Origin: Pelagibacterium lacus
GTDB lineage: Bacteria > Pseudomonadota > Alphaproteobacteria > Rhizobiales > Devosiaceae
Direction of reading: 5' to 3'
Assembly (NCBI RefSeq): GCF_003345525.1
Contig: NZ_QQNH01000013.1
Location: forward strand, 1-64,000
Length of the DNA stretch: 64,000 nt
In this document: positions 43,090 through 52,412 of the stretch, in pieces
How positions within the stretch are numbered: position 1 is the stretch's first letter
Layout of the letters: each line of letters opens with the position of its first letter
Notes under the pieces: generated by a model
Told to the model about the DNA's origin: nothing
Databases searched by the model: none
Seen by the model: only the letters and a program-made list of their open reading frames with translations
Program-made: the position numbers and the translations under genes

Positions 43090-43628
43090 AGCTCGGCTCC
43101 CAGGTGCTTGGGCTCGGAGCGGCCGGTCAGCGCATTGGTGATCGAGCGGCCGAGAACGTAGAGCGCGGCGATGACGAAGACCAAGGTGCAGACAAAGCCC
43201 GCCGTATACCCCCAGCCGAGGGGAATGCGCAGCAATTGCGTGGTCTCGCGATAGGCGAATTTGTCGAGCATGCCGAAATAGAGCCGCCAGGCGATGAAGG
43301 CGGCGGTGACCAGCATCATGGTGTCGGTGACGACCAGCAGCCAGGCGTTGATGCGCGGGCCGAACTGGTCGGTGAACAGGGTCACGATGGCGTGGCCGCG
43401 TTCGAGATGGGCCCAGGGCAGGAAGGTGAAGACGGCGAAGGCGATGCCCATGGAGGCCATTTCATAATCGCCCAGTATGGGACGGAGCCCGGCCCATATG
43501 AGGGCGCGGCCGACGATGGATATGGTCACCATGGCGACGACGACCACCATGGCGACGCCGCCCAGCAGCGCCAGCCCCCTGGCCAGCGCATAAACGCTTC
43601 GCCCCAGTGGCGAATGATCCTGAAACAC
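43086..43628 (-). CDS. dctQ: TRAP transporter small permease DctQ
   Basis: 180 residues with four hydrophobic helices (GLALLGGVAMVVVVAMVTIS, GIAFAVFTFLPWAHLERGHA, VVTDTMMLVTAAFIAWR). It stabilises the DctM subunit. First gene of the dctQMP unit. Confidence 0.9.
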   Translation of the reverse strand: MFQDHSPLGRSVYALARGLALLGGVAMVVVVAMVTISIVGRALIWAGLRPILGDYEMASMGIAFAVFTFLPWAHLERGHAIVTLFTDQFGPRINAWLLVVTDTMMLVTAAFIAWRLYFGMLDKFAYRETTQLLRIPLGWGYTAGFVCTLVFVIAALYVLGRSITNALTGRSEPKHLGAEL

Positions 43629-43952
43629 GAATGTCCTCCCCTTGCGGCCGCCTGCCCCGACCGGAACCAGGCCGCCTGCCGTTCGTCAAGCGTGGCGTAC
43701 ACCCACACAGTTCAACAATAGACTATGCTGACAATAAATTGGACTTTTCGAACATGGGAAGGGGGGTCTCGCGGGCGGGGGTGGGCGAGGAAGCGCCGCG
43801 CCCCCCTCATCCGACCGCTTCGCGGCCACCTTCTCCCACCAGGGGAGAAGGAAAGATCGGCGCGGCCTCTGGGTTCGCCTTCTCCCCTGGTGGGAGAAGG
43901 TGGATCGGACCGCGAGGTTCGAGACGGATGAGGGGGGCGCTGAGACTGCGGG
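43629..43952. repeat. Upstream region of dctQMP with family A copies 12 and 13
   Basis: Family A copies at 43799-43852 (inner hairpin ACCGCTTCGCGG) and inverted at 43878-43941 (GGACCGCGAGGTTCGAGAC inner part) face each other behind the chemoreceptor gene. The other half, 43640-43760, is unusually AT-rich, with AACAATAGACTATGCTGACA and TTATTGTCAGCATAGTC on the complementary strand, and likely holds the dctQ promoter and an operator. No gene is seen. Confidence 0.7.
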
Positions 43953-45455
43953 TCAGGCGGCGCGGGGGGTTTTGCGGGGGGTGGCGGTGGCGAAGACGTC
44001 GACGATGGTGTCGAGCTCGACGGCCTGGGCCTCGGTCTGGGCGATGGCGGCGTTGGTCTCCTCGACCAGGGCGGCGTTGTGCTGGGTCATCTGGTCCATC
44101 AGACGCACCCCGGCATTGACCTCCTCGATGGACTCCGCCTGGGTGCGGCTGCCCGAGGCGATGGTCTCCAGAAGCGTCGCATTCTCGCGCACCGCGTCGA
44201 GAAGCCCGGCCAGCCGGGCCGAGGCATCGGACACCAGAAGCGCGCCGGCCGCCACCTCCCGGCCGGACTGGTCGATGAGGCCCTTCACTTCGCTCGACGC
44301 CTGGGCGGCGGACTGGGCGAGGCGGCGGACTTCCACCGCCACCACCGCGAACCCCTTGCCGGCCTCGCCGGCCCGGGCCGCCTCCACCGAGGCGTTGAGC
44401 GCCAGGAGATTGGTCTGGAAGGCCACGGAATCGATCAATCCGATAATGTCGGACACCTTGGACGAGGAGGCGGTGATGCGCTCCATGGCGGCGGTGGTCT
44501 GATCCATGATGCGCCCGCTGTCCTCGGCGGCGCGGGCGGCGGCCTGAGCCTTGGCGCTGGCCTGCTCGGCGTCGCGGGCATTGCCGGCCACGGTCCGGGC
44601 CAGATTTTCCATGGCGGCCGAGGTCTGCTCGATGGTCGCCGCCTGGCGCGTGGTGCGGTCGGCGAGGTCGCTGGCGCCGGTGAGGATTTCCGAGGTCGCG
44701 GTGCGCAGGGCGCTCGAAGTCTGGCGCAACTGCCCGACAATGGCGCCGAAGCGCTCGCCGACCGCGTTGATATCATCCTTGATCTGGCTGAATTCGGGCT
44801 CGAACTCGGCGGTGATGCGCGCGTCGAGATCGCCATCGGCATAGGAGCGCAGGGCCTCGCCGGTGAGATCGACGGTGCGCTGGATGCGGGCGGCATTGCG
44901 CTGCTCGGTCTCGCGCGCCTCCTCGGTGAGCCGGTCGTAATAGATGGAGACCGCGATATCGATATCGAGCATGATGGCGCGGATCATCTCGGCCACGGCG
45001 GCGGCCATGATGTCGACCTTTTCCATCACCGCGTCGGGGCGCAGCTTGCGCATGGATTTGAGCTCTTCGGCCATGTAGTCGTGGACGACGCCCCGGACGA
45101 GGGTCTCGATGACGATGCCATAGCCGCCGATATACCAGCGCGGCTCCAGCCCGATCAGGGCGTGGCGATTGCCGATCCGGGTGCTGGAGGCGAGATAGTC
45201 ATTGTCGAAGCGTCCGCGGGCGATCTCGCGCCAATGGCCGACCTGGCTGGAATGGGCGCGCGCCATCTGGTCGCGGCCGGAAAAGAAGCGCGACACCTCG
45301 GGCACTTGGGCGATCTTGTCGTAAAGCCTGTCGAGCGCCCGGGGGAGATGGGTGTCGACCGCCGTCTCGATCAGCTTGAGGCGGGCGCGCGAGCTCTCGT
45401 CGAGCCCGATGAAATCGAGCCGGGACTGGAGATCGGGATGGATTGGCGTGGTCAT
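43953..45455 (-). CDS. Globin-coupled methyl-accepting chemotaxis protein (soluble)
   Basis: 500 residues from the ATG at 45455 (GAGGGG upstream). No membrane segment. Residues 1-180 form a protoglobin sensor: [20 protein letters not shown] has the proximal haem His (His98) as in HemAT-type aerotaxis sensors. A HAMP-like linker ([20 protein letters not shown]) and an MCP signalling domain follow, with hairpin tip [20 protein letters not shown]. It should sense O2 or another haem ligand and feed CheA. No che genes are near. Confidence 0.92.
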   Translation of the reverse strand: MTTPIHPDLQSRLDFIGLDESSRARLKLIETAVDTHLPRALDRLYDKIAQVPEVSRFFSGRDQMARAHSSQVGHWREIARGRFDNDYLASSTRIGNRHALIGLEPRWYIGGYGIVIETLVRGVVHDYMAEELKSMRKLRPDAVMEKVDIMAAAVAEMIRAIMLDIDIAVSIYYDRLTEEARETEQRNAARIQRTVDLTGEALRSYADGDLDARITAEFEPEFSQIKDDINAVGERFGAIVGQLRQTSSALRTATSEILTGASDLADRTTRQAATIEQTSAAMENLARTVAGNARDAEQASAKAQAAARAAEDSGRIMDQTTAAMERITASSSKVSDIIGLIDSVAFQTNLLALNASVEAARAGEAGKGFAVVAVEVRRLAQSAAQASSEVKGLIDQSGREVAAGALLVSDASARLAGLLDAVRENATLLETIASGSRTQAESIEEVNAGVRLMDQMTQHNAALVEETNAAIAQTEAQAVELDTIVDVFATATPRKTPRAA

Positions 45456-45682
45456 GGCGTGTCCCCTCTGGCCAGCGGGGGCCGATGCCCGAAATCCCCC
45501 GCCCGTGTTGCCGCCAGCTAACCGCAGGATGGTTAAGGGAGGTCTAATCGGCGCATGGGTTGCGACCCTCTGCCACGGATGGCGGGGCCTTGCGCCTCCC
45601 CTCGCCCGCGCGGGTTGAACCGGGGCATGGGGCCGGGGCAATATGGGGCGATTCGGGGCCACGGCCCGCCAAGGACCCCTGC

Positions 45683-47515
45683 ATGCCCATCAGCGCCCCC
45701 ACCCTTTTCTCCGCCCCCCGCCCCAATGACGGGCTTTCGGTGCTGCGCTCGGTGTTCGGACTCGACAGCTTTCGCGGGCAGCAGGAAGAGGTGGTCGAGC
45801 ATGTGATCGGCGGCGGGGATGCGGTGGTGCTGTTTCCCACCGGGGCGGGGAAATCGCTGTGCTACCAGATCCCCGCCATCTGCCGCGACGGGGTGGGGGT
45901 GGTGATCTCCCCCCTCATCGCCCTGATGCGCGACCAGGTGGAAGCGCTGCGCCAGGCGGGGGTGCGGGCGGCGGCGCTCAATTCGGCCCTCTCGGCCGAG
46001 GAGAACCGCGCCGTGCGGCAGGCGCTGCGCGATGGCGAGCTGGATTTGCTCTATGTGGCGCCCGAGCGGCTGTCGGCGCCGGGATTCATGGAGCTGCTGG
46101 CCAGCATCGACATCGCGCTGTTCGCCATTGACGAGGCCCATTGCGTCAGCCAGTGGGGGCATGATTTCCGGCCCGAATATCGCGACCTGATCCGGCTGCG
46201 CGAGGTGTTTCCGCATGTGCCGCGCATCGCGCTGACGGCGACGGCCGATCCCACGACCCGGGCCGACATCATCGAGCGGCTGGGGCTGGACGCGGCGCGC
46301 ACCTTCCTGTCGAGCTTCGACCGGCCCAACATCTCCTACACCATCGTCGAGCGGGCCAATGCGCGGGCGCAATTGCTCGATTTCCTCAAGGGCCATGAGG
46401 GGGTGAGCGGCATCGTCTATTGCCTGTCGCGCGCCAAGGTGGAGGCGGTGGCGGAATTCCTCAACGACAAGGGCATCCCCGCCCTCCCCTATCACGCCGG
46501 GCTCGACGCGCGGGTGCGAGCGGCCAATCAGGACGCCTTCCTCAAGGCCGATGCGGTGTGCCTCGTCGCCACGGTGGCGTTCGGCATGGGCATCGACAAG
46601 CCCGATGTGCGCTATGTGGCGCATATGGACCTGCCCTCCTCGATTGAGGCCTATTATCAGGAAACCGGGCGGGCCGGGCGCGACGGGCAGCCCTCGGACG
46701 CCTGGATGTGCTACGGGCTGGCCGATGTGAGCCAGCGCTGGCGGATGATCGCCGAGGGCAATGCGCCCGAGGAGATCAAGCGGCTGGAAAACGCCAAGCT
46801 CAACGCGCTGCTGGGGGTGTGCGAGACGGCGGGCTGCCGGCGGCAGGCGGTGCTGGCCCATTTCGGCGAGGCCCATGCGGGCGGCTGCGGCAATTGCGAC
46901 ACCTGCCTCAACCCGGTCGACACCTGGGACGGGACGGAGGCGGCCAACAAGATCATGTCGGCCATCTACCGCACGGGGCAGCGCTTCGGGGCGGCGCATG
47001 TGATCGACGTGGTCATGGGCAAGGCCACCGAGAAGGTGGAGAAATTCCGCCACGACCAATTGCCGGTGTTCGGGGTGGGGCGCGATATCGAAGCCAAGAC
47101 CTGGCGCAGCGTGGTGCGGCAATTGACGGCCACCGGGCTGGTGCATGTGAACCATGAGGCCCATGGCGCGCTCTATCTCGACCCGGGCGCGCGGGCCGTG
47201 TTCCGCGGCGAGCGCCCGGTGACCCTGCGGCGCGACCGGACGCGCCGGGCCCGCGACACCAATCGCGCCCTGGCCGGCCCGGAGCTGACGCCGCAGGCGC
47301 AGGCGCTGTTCGACAAGCTCAGAGCCCGGCGGCGGGCCATCGCCGCCGAACAGGGGGTGCCGCCCTATGTGGTGTTCCAGGACACCACCCTGCGGGCCAT
47401 GGCGACGGCGCGCCCGCAAACCCTCGCCGCGCTGCGGGAATTGCCGGGCGTGGGGGATACCAAGCTGGAGCGCTATGGCGCGGTGTTCCTGATGGCGATC
47501 GCGGAGGGGGCGTAG
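45683..47515 (+). CDS. recQ: ATP-dependent DNA helicase RecQ
   Basis: 610 residues from the ATG at 45683 (AAGGA upstream; the frame is open to 45560 without merit). Walker [17 protein letters not shown] (52-58), DEAH box [14 protein letters not shown] (150-153), motif [13 protein letters not shown], a four-Cys zinc site (CETAGC...CGNCDTC), winged helix and a C-terminal HRDC domain ([19 protein letters not shown]-type). It unwinds DNA 3' to 5' in RecF-type repair. Confidence 0.96.
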   Translation: MPISAPTLFSAPRPNDGLSVLRSVFGLDSFRGQQEEVVEHVIGGGDAVVLFPTGAGKSLCYQIPAICRDGVGVVISPLIALMRDQVEALRQAGVRAAALNSALSAEENRAVRQALRDGELDLLYVAPERLSAPGFMELLASIDIALFAIDEAHCVSQWGHDFRPEYRDLIRLREVFPHVPRIALTATADPTTRADIIERLGLDAARTFLSSFDRPNISYTIVERANARAQLLDFLKGHEGVSGIVYCLSRAKVEAVAEFLNDKGIPALPYHAGLDARVRAANQDAFLKADAVCLVATVAFGMGIDKPDVRYVAHMDLPSSIEAYYQETGRAGRDGQPSDAWMCYGLADVSQRWRMIAEGNAPEEIKRLENAKLNALLGVCETAGCRRQAVLAHFGEAHAGGCGNCDTCLNPVDTWDGTEAANKIMSAIYRTGQRFGAAHVIDVVMGKATEKVEKFRHDQLPVFGVGRDIEAKTWRSVVRQLTATGLVHVNHEAHGALYLDPGARAVFRGERPVTLRRDRTRRARDTNRALAGPELTPQAQALFDKLRARRRAIAAEQGVPPYVVFQDTTLRAMATARPQTLAALRELPGVGDTKLERYGAVFLMAIAEGA

Positions 47516-47525
47516 GGAGTCGGGA

Positions 47526-48164
47526 TCAAAGCCCGTCGCGCAGGCGGGCGATTTCGGTGCGGAGGGCGTCGATGCCGTGGCCTTTTTCCGACGAGGTCAG
47601 GATGATCTCGGGATGGGCGGCAGGGCGCTTGGCGATGAATTTCGCCGTCGCCGCGACGACGCCGGCCAGGTCCTTCTCGATCAGCTTGTCGGCCTTGGTC
47701 AGCACAACCTGATAGGAGACGGCGGCGCGGTCGAGCTCGTTCATCACCGTCGCGTCATTGGGCTTGGGGCCGTGGCGGGCATCGACCAGCACATAGACGC
47801 GGCGCAGATTGGGGCGGCCGCGCAGGAATTGGTGGATGAGCCGGTTCCACTTCTCCACCGCCGGCTTGGGCGCCTTGGCAAAGCCGTAGCCGGGCATGTC
47901 GACGATGCGGATGCCGCCGGCCTCGGGCGCGAACAGGTTGAGCTCCTGGGTGCGGCCGGGGGTGTTGGAGGTGCGGGCCAGCCCCGACTGCCCGACAAGG
48001 GCATTGATCAGCGAGGACTTGCCCACATTGGAGCGCCCGGCAAAGGCGATCTCCACCACATCGTCGAGGGGCAGATCGGACACGCGCACGCAGCCCTTGA
48101 GGAACACCCAGGGACGGGCGAACAGCAGGCGGACGGTTTCGGCGAAATCGGGCAGATCGGTCAT
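47526..48164 (-). CDS. engB: Ribosome biogenesis GTP-binding protein EngB (YsxC/YihA)
   Basis: 212 residues. G1 is [16 protein letters not shown] (43-51), G2 [13 protein letters not shown]3 [14 protein letters not shown]4 VLTKADKL and G5 near [10 protein letters not shown]. It helps mature the 50S subunit. It lies 59 nt downstream of yidC in the conserved rpmH-rnpA-yidC-engB order. It is convergent with recQ, 10 nt apart. Confidence 0.95.
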   Translation of the reverse strand: MTDLPDFAETVRLLFARPWVFLKGCVRVSDLPLDDVVEIAFAGRSNVGKSSLINALVGQSGLARTSNTPGRTQELNLFAPEAGGIRIVDMPGYGFAKAPKPAVEKWNRLIHQFLRGRPNLRRVYVLVDARHGPKPNDATVMNELDRAAVSYQVVLTKADKLIEKDLAGVVAATAKFIAKRPAAHPEIILTSSEKGHGIDALRTEIARLRDGL

Positions 48165-48223
48165 GAGGGCGGGTCCGGACGGGCGAAGGGCCGGTTTCCC
48201 GGCCCCTCGCTTCTCAAACAGTC

Positions 48224-50044
48224 TTACTCAGCGGCCTTGGGCTTGCGCTTGAACGAATTCTTGATGTTGCCGAACAGGTTCACCTCGACGCCGTGGCGCT
48301 TCATGATCACCCATTGCTGCACCACCGAGAGGAAGTTGTTCCAGGCCCAGTAGATGACAAGACCCGCGGGGAAACCGGCCAGCATGAAGGTGAAGATGAC
48401 CGGCATCCAGTTGAAGATCATCGCCTGGGTGGGGTCGGCCGGCGGCGGGTTGAGGCGCATCTGCACCCACATGGTGATGCCCATGATCACCGGCCAGATG
48501 CCGATGGCGAGGAAGGAGCCGATGACCGGCACGGCGCTCGGATCATAGGGCAGAAGGCCGAACAGGTTGAAGATGTGCAAGGGATCGGGGGCGGCAAGGT
48601 CCTGAATCCAGCCAAAGAACGGCGCGTGGCGCATTTCGATGGTGACGAACAGCACCTTGTAGAGCGCGAAGAACACCGGAATCTGGATCAGGATGGGCCA
48701 ACAGCCCGAGATCGGATTGATCTTCTCGGTCTTGTAGAGCTCCATCATCGCCTGCTGCTGGGCGGCGCGGTCATCCTTATGCTTTTCCTGGATCTCCTTC
48801 ATCTTGGGCTGCACGCGCCGCATATTGGCCATGGAGGCATAGCTCTTGTTGGCCAGCGGGAAGAACAGCGCCTTGACGATGACGGTGACCGCCAGGATGG
48901 CGAGCCCGAAATTGCCCAGGAACTCGTAGAGCAGCCGGATGAGGTAGAACATGGGCTTGGTGATGAAGTGGAACCAGCCCCAGTCGATCATCAGCTCGAA
49001 CCGGTCGATGGAATAGGCCTGCTCGTAGGAATCGATGATCGCTTCCACCTTGGCCCCGGCAAAGGCGAGGCTTTCATGGGTGGCCGAGCCGCCGCCCGGC
49101 ACGACGACCGGGGTCTGCGCCACGAAATTGGCGCGGTAGTCCTGGCCGCTGGGCGAGCCGGTGCCGAAGAAATAGCGGGCATTGACCACTTCGTCCTGCG
49201 GCGGGATGATGGCCGTGGCCCAGTATTTGTCGGTGAAGCCCAGCCAGCCACCGGTGGAGACGAAATCGAGCTGGCCCTCTTCCTGCAAATCGCCATAGGA
49301 GTGCTCGACGAGGTTGTTCTCGCCCAGGACGCCGACCGGGCCCTCGTGCAGGATGAAGAAATTCTGCGTCTGCGGGGTGTAGAGCCGGCTGACCCGAGAA
49401 TAGGGATAGAGCGCCACATCGCCCGCGCCGGCATTGTCCACCGACTGCTCGACGGCGAACATGTAATTGTTGTCGACGCTGATGGTGCGGCGGAAGGTGA
49501 GGCCGGCGCCATTGTCCCACACAAGGGTCACGGGCGTGGCGGCGGTGAGGGTTTCCCCGCTTTCGATCTCCCACACGGTCTGCGGATTGGGCAGGGCCAG
49601 ATCGGACCCGGCGGCGGCCACCCAGCCATGCTCGATATAATAGGGCTGCAAGGTTCCGGCCGGGGACAGCAGGGTGATGGTGGGGCTGCTGGGGTCGGGG
49701 GTCTCGGTGTAACGGGTGAGGTGCAGGTCATCGATGCGCGCCCCGGTGAGGCTGATGGAGCCCGAGAGCGAATCGGTGGCGATGGCGACGCGGCCCGAGG
49801 CGCCCAGCGCCTGGTCGCGGGTTTCGAAAACCACCGCATCGCCCGGCACGGCCGGAGCTGCCGCATCGCCGGCCGGCGCGACGAGGTCGGCGCTCTCCTG
49901 GGCGACCTGCTCCTGGGTGGCGGTCAGTTCGGCCTGGCGCTGGGCCTGTTCGAGCTGCGGCCCGGCGATGAAAAACTGCCACCCGAAGAGCACGATCATG
50001 CTCAGGACGACGGCCAGGATCATATTTCGGTTGTTTTCGTTCAT
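48224..50044 (-). CDS. yidC: Membrane protein insertase YidC
   Basis: 606 residues, the Gram-negative form. N-terminal [21 protein letters not shown], a large periplasmic domain, then the 60KD_IMP core from about residue 370 with [20 protein letters not shown], the cytoplasmic helical hairpin [20 protein letters not shown], and [17 protein letters not shown] basic C-terminal tail ([12 protein letters not shown]) follows. It inserts membrane proteins alone or with SecYEG. Confidence 0.96.
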   Translation of the reverse strand: MNENNRNMILAVVLSMIVLFGWQFFIAGPQLEQAQRQAELTATQEQVAQESADLVAPAGDAAAPAVPGDAVVFETRDQALGASGRVAIATDSLSGSISLTGARIDDLHLTRYTETPDPSSPTITLLSPAGTLQPYYIEHGWVAAAGSDLALPNPQTVWEIESGETLTAATPVTLVWDNGAGLTFRRTISVDNNYMFAVEQSVDNAGAGDVALYPYSRVSRLYTPQTQNFFILHEGPVGVLGENNLVEHSYGDLQEEGQLDFVSTGGWLGFTDKYWATAIIPPQDEVVNARYFFGTGSPSGQDYRANFVAQTPVVVPGGGSATHESLAFAGAKVEAIIDSYEQAYSIDRFELMIDWGWFHFITKPMFYLIRLLYEFLGNFGLAILAVTVIVKALFFPLANKSYASMANMRRVQPKMKEIQEKHKDDRAAQQQAMMELYKTEKINPISGCWPILIQIPVFFALYKVLFVTIEMRHAPFFGWIQDLAAPDPLHIFNLFGLLPYDPSAVPVIGSFLAIGIWPVIMGITMWVQMRLNPPPADPTQAMIFNWMPVIFTFMLAGFPAGLVIYWAWNNFLSVVQQWVIMKRHGVEVNLFGNIKNSFKRKPKAAE

Positions 50045-50077
50045 GAGTTCCGGTGTCCGCTGGGGAAAGCTCTGGTC

Positions 50078-50491
50078 CTAAACATCGTCGCCGCTGCGAC
50101 GCAGCGCCGCCTGCCTTTGCCTTGCGGGTTGCTTCCCCTGCCCGCCTGGCTGGCCGTGGATGCGTCCGAGGGCCTTGGCCAGATCCCCGGTCAGCGCCTC
50201 GAAGGGTTGCTCGAGACTCTCGCGCCGTCCGATCAACACATAATCATGGTTGCCGGAAAATCCACCCGCACAGGCCCGCACCGCTTCGCGCAGGCGCCGC
50301 TTGATGCGGTTGCGCTGGGGCGCGTTGCCCACCTTCTTGGTGACGGTGTATCCTACCCCCGGGGCCGGATCGGCGACCGCCACCGCCTGCAACACAAAGC
50401 CGCGCCTGGCCACTCTCGTGCCCCGCGCGGCCCTCAAAAACTGTGCCCGCTTCTTGAGACGGCGCATCGGCAATGCCGGCGCTTCCGGCAT
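50078..50491 (-). CDS. rnpA: Ribonuclease P protein component
   Basis: 137 residues from the ATG at 50491, or 129 from the ATG at 50467 (MRRLKKRAQFLRAARGTR, closer to the family start); neither has a clear Shine-Dalgarno. The RNR motif NAPQRNRIKRRLREAV and the TVTKKVGNA strand define RnpA. It pairs with the M1 RNA to process tRNA 5' ends. It follows rpmH by about 20 nt. A long extension of the frame to 51436 is chance. Confidence 0.92.
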   Translation of the reverse strand: MPEAPALPMRRLKKRAQFLRAARGTRVARRGFVLQAVAVADPAPGVGYTVTKKVGNAPQRNRIKRRLREAVRACAGGFSGNHDYVLIGRRESLEQPFEALTGDLAKALGRIHGQPGGQGKQPARQRQAALRRSGDDV

Positions 50492-50511
50492 GGCAACGAT
50501 TGGCTCGTGCG

Positions 50512-50646
50512 TTATGCCGACAGCTGCTTGCGGCCCTTGGTGCGGCGGCGATTGATGATCTTGCGGCCGCTCACGGTCGCCATGCGGGCACGGAAGCCGT
50601 GACGGCGGGCGCGCACGAGATTGCTCGGCTGAAATGTACGCTTCAT
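50512..50646 (-). CDS. rpmH: 50S ribosomal protein L34
   Basis: 44 residues, [20 protein letters not shown] then [15 protein letters not shown] and a KQLSA end. Every family-defining residue is present. It heads the rpmH-rnpA-yidC-engB unit. No other reading of this segment is credible. Confidence 0.97.
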   Translation of the reverse strand: MKRTFQPSNLVRARRHGFRARMATVSGRKIINRRRTKGRKQLSA

Positions 50647-50969
50647 GGGTTCTTACCGCGCGCTGGTCCGCGCGATCCTCTGGTTGTGCACTATGGCTCG
50701 TAAATTGGACTTGCAATCTTGGCATAGGACGCAGATCCGCTGCCATGGCAAAGGTTGGGCGGCTTATAGGGAAAAGGCGCGGGCAAGTCAATTCGCCGGG
50801 ACGAGGATTCCGCGTCGATGTGCGGGCGTCCCGGACCCCGCCCCCTGCCCCGCACATCGCCCGATCCGCCCCCCTTGGGCCGCGACGGCGGGGCAAATTG
50901 TCCCGATGCTCTTTCTGGCCGGCGTGAAAGCCGGTAAAGCGGACGACAAACTTGCGCGGGGTGGCGGCA
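50647..50969. other. Intergenic region between divergent rpmH and the Lpd-like gene
   Basis: About 320 bp with no gene that I can support. A weak minus-strand promoter for rpmH is possible (TTGCAA at 50716-50711, then an imperfect -10 near 50691). The right half is very GC-rich with runs of C and G and no clear repeats. Confidence 0.4.
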
Positions 50970-52385
50970 ATGGCCGAACAGCACAGGATCGATCTCGTGG
51001 TCATCGGCGCCGGGCCGGCCGGGCTGGCCGCCGCCGAACGCGGCGTGGAACTCGGCGCGCGGGTGGCGCTGATCGAAGCGGGGGAACTGGGCGGGGTCGC
51101 CCATAATTGGGGCACGCTGCCGGCCCAGGCGCTGGCCGCCACCGCCGAACGGGCGCACCAGATGCGCGAGGCCGGCGCCCTGGGGCTGGCCGCCGCCGAC
51201 CCCAAGGTCAATTTCGCCCGGGTCAATGCGCGCATCCGCCAGGTGGTCGAGGCGGCCTCCCCCGACATCGCCCGCGAGCGGCTGGAAGCGGCGGGGATCG
51301 AGGTGATCGCCGGCACGGCCCGCTTCACCGGCCCCATGACCCTTGCGGTGGGCGAGCGCACGCTGCGGGCGCAGAACATTCTCATCGCCACGGGATCGCG
51401 TCCGCTGGTGCCCGATATTCCCGGCCTCGACGCCATCGACTATTTCACCCCCGAGACGCTGATCGAGATCACCCGTCGCCCCGGCCATCTGCTGGTGGTG
51501 GGCGGCGGAGCGACCGGGCTGGCGCTGGCCCAGGCCCATTTGCGGCTCGGGGCGGCGGTGACGGTGGTCGACATGCTCGAGCCCCTGGGCGACCACGACC
51601 CCGAACTGGCCGAGGCGGTGCTGCGCCGGCTGCGGGCCGAGGGCATGGATATCCGCGCCAATACCGGGATCGTCTCCCTCGAGCAGCACGACGAGGGTCT
51701 CGAAGTGGCGCTCAAATCCGGTCCCGAGGAGGAGCGGATCGCGGTGAGCCATATCGTCTTCGCCACCGGGCGCCGCCCTGCCCTCGACGGGCTGGGGCTG
51801 GACCGCCTCCGGCTGCGCCTGGAGGACGGGCGGCCGGTGCTGCGCCCCGACGGGCGCACCAGCCATCCGCGCATCGCCATGGCCGGCGAGGCGGCGGGGG
51901 TGCGGGGCGAGGCCGCGGCGCGCCACGGAGCCGAGCGCGCCGTCGCCGCATTGCTGCGCCGCGACGGGCCGGACGCGCCGGTGCCCAGAATGGTGCAGAC
52001 GCGCCCGGCGCTGATCGAGATCGGGCTTTCCGAACAGGAGGCCCTAAAAGCCTTCAAGGGCGACGCCATCGTGACGCGGACCGGCTTTGCCGCCACCGAC
52101 GCAGCCCGGGCCCGGGCCGAACCGCATGGGCACATCAAGCTGATCACACGCGGCGACGGGCGGATTGTCGGGGCGGGCATGGTGGGCCCCGAAGTGGGAG
52201 AGCTGGCGCCGCTGTTCGGGCTGGCCATTGCGCTCAAACTCACCCCCGAGACGCTGGGATCGGCCATCGCGCCGCATCCCTCCTTTTCCCAGGCGATCGC
52301 GCAATTGGCGCGCGAATATCGGCGCCGCCATGGCAGGGAACGCGGGCCCGGCTGGCGTGCCGCGGTTAAGCGCTTGTTGCCATAG
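50970..52385 (+). CDS. FAD/NAD(P)-dependent oxidoreductase, Lpd-like, lacking the redox disulfide
   Basis: 471 residues of the class I pyridine nucleotide-disulfide reductase fold. FAD motif DLVVIGAGPAGLAAAERG, NAD motif LLVVGGGATGLALAQAH, second FAD stretch HPRIAMAGEAAG, and a C-terminal dimerisation domain with IAPHPSFSQAIAQLARE. The active-site segment, CLNxGCxPSK in Lpd, reads GGVAHNWGTLPAQAL here, so both redox cysteines are missing. It cannot be a dihydrolipoyl dehydrogenase in the usual sense and may transfer electrons elsewhere (SthA or quinone/metal reductase-like). A histidine kinase gene follows after 27 nt. Confidence 0.82.
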   Translation: MAEQHRIDLVVIGAGPAGLAAAERGVELGARVALIEAGELGGVAHNWGTLPAQALAATAERAHQMREAGALGLAAADPKVNFARVNARIRQVVEAASPDIARERLEAAGIEVIAGTARFTGPMTLAVGERTLRAQNILIATGSRPLVPDIPGLDAIDYFTPETLIEITRRPGHLLVVGGGATGLALAQAHLRLGAAVTVVDMLEPLGDHDPELAEAVLRRLRAEGMDIRANTGIVSLEQHDEGLEVALKSGPEEERIAVSHIVFATGRRPALDGLGLDRLRLRLEDGRPVLRPDGRTSHPRIAMAGEAAGVRGEAAARHGAERAVAALLRRDGPDAPVPRMVQTRPALIEIGLSEQEALKAFKGDAIVTRTGFAATDAARARAEPHGHIKLITRGDGRIVGAGMVGPEVGELAPLFGLAIALKLTPETLGSAIAPHPSFSQAIAQLAREYRRRHGRERGPGWRAAVKRLLP

Positions 52386-52412
52386 GCAAAATCGGGCTGT
52401 AGATTCGGGCTT

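Noticed and set aside
50500-50970. Replication origin near rpmH
   Set aside because: No DnaA-box cluster or dnaA/dnaN gene is visible; in alphaproteobacteria the origin usually lies elsewhere.
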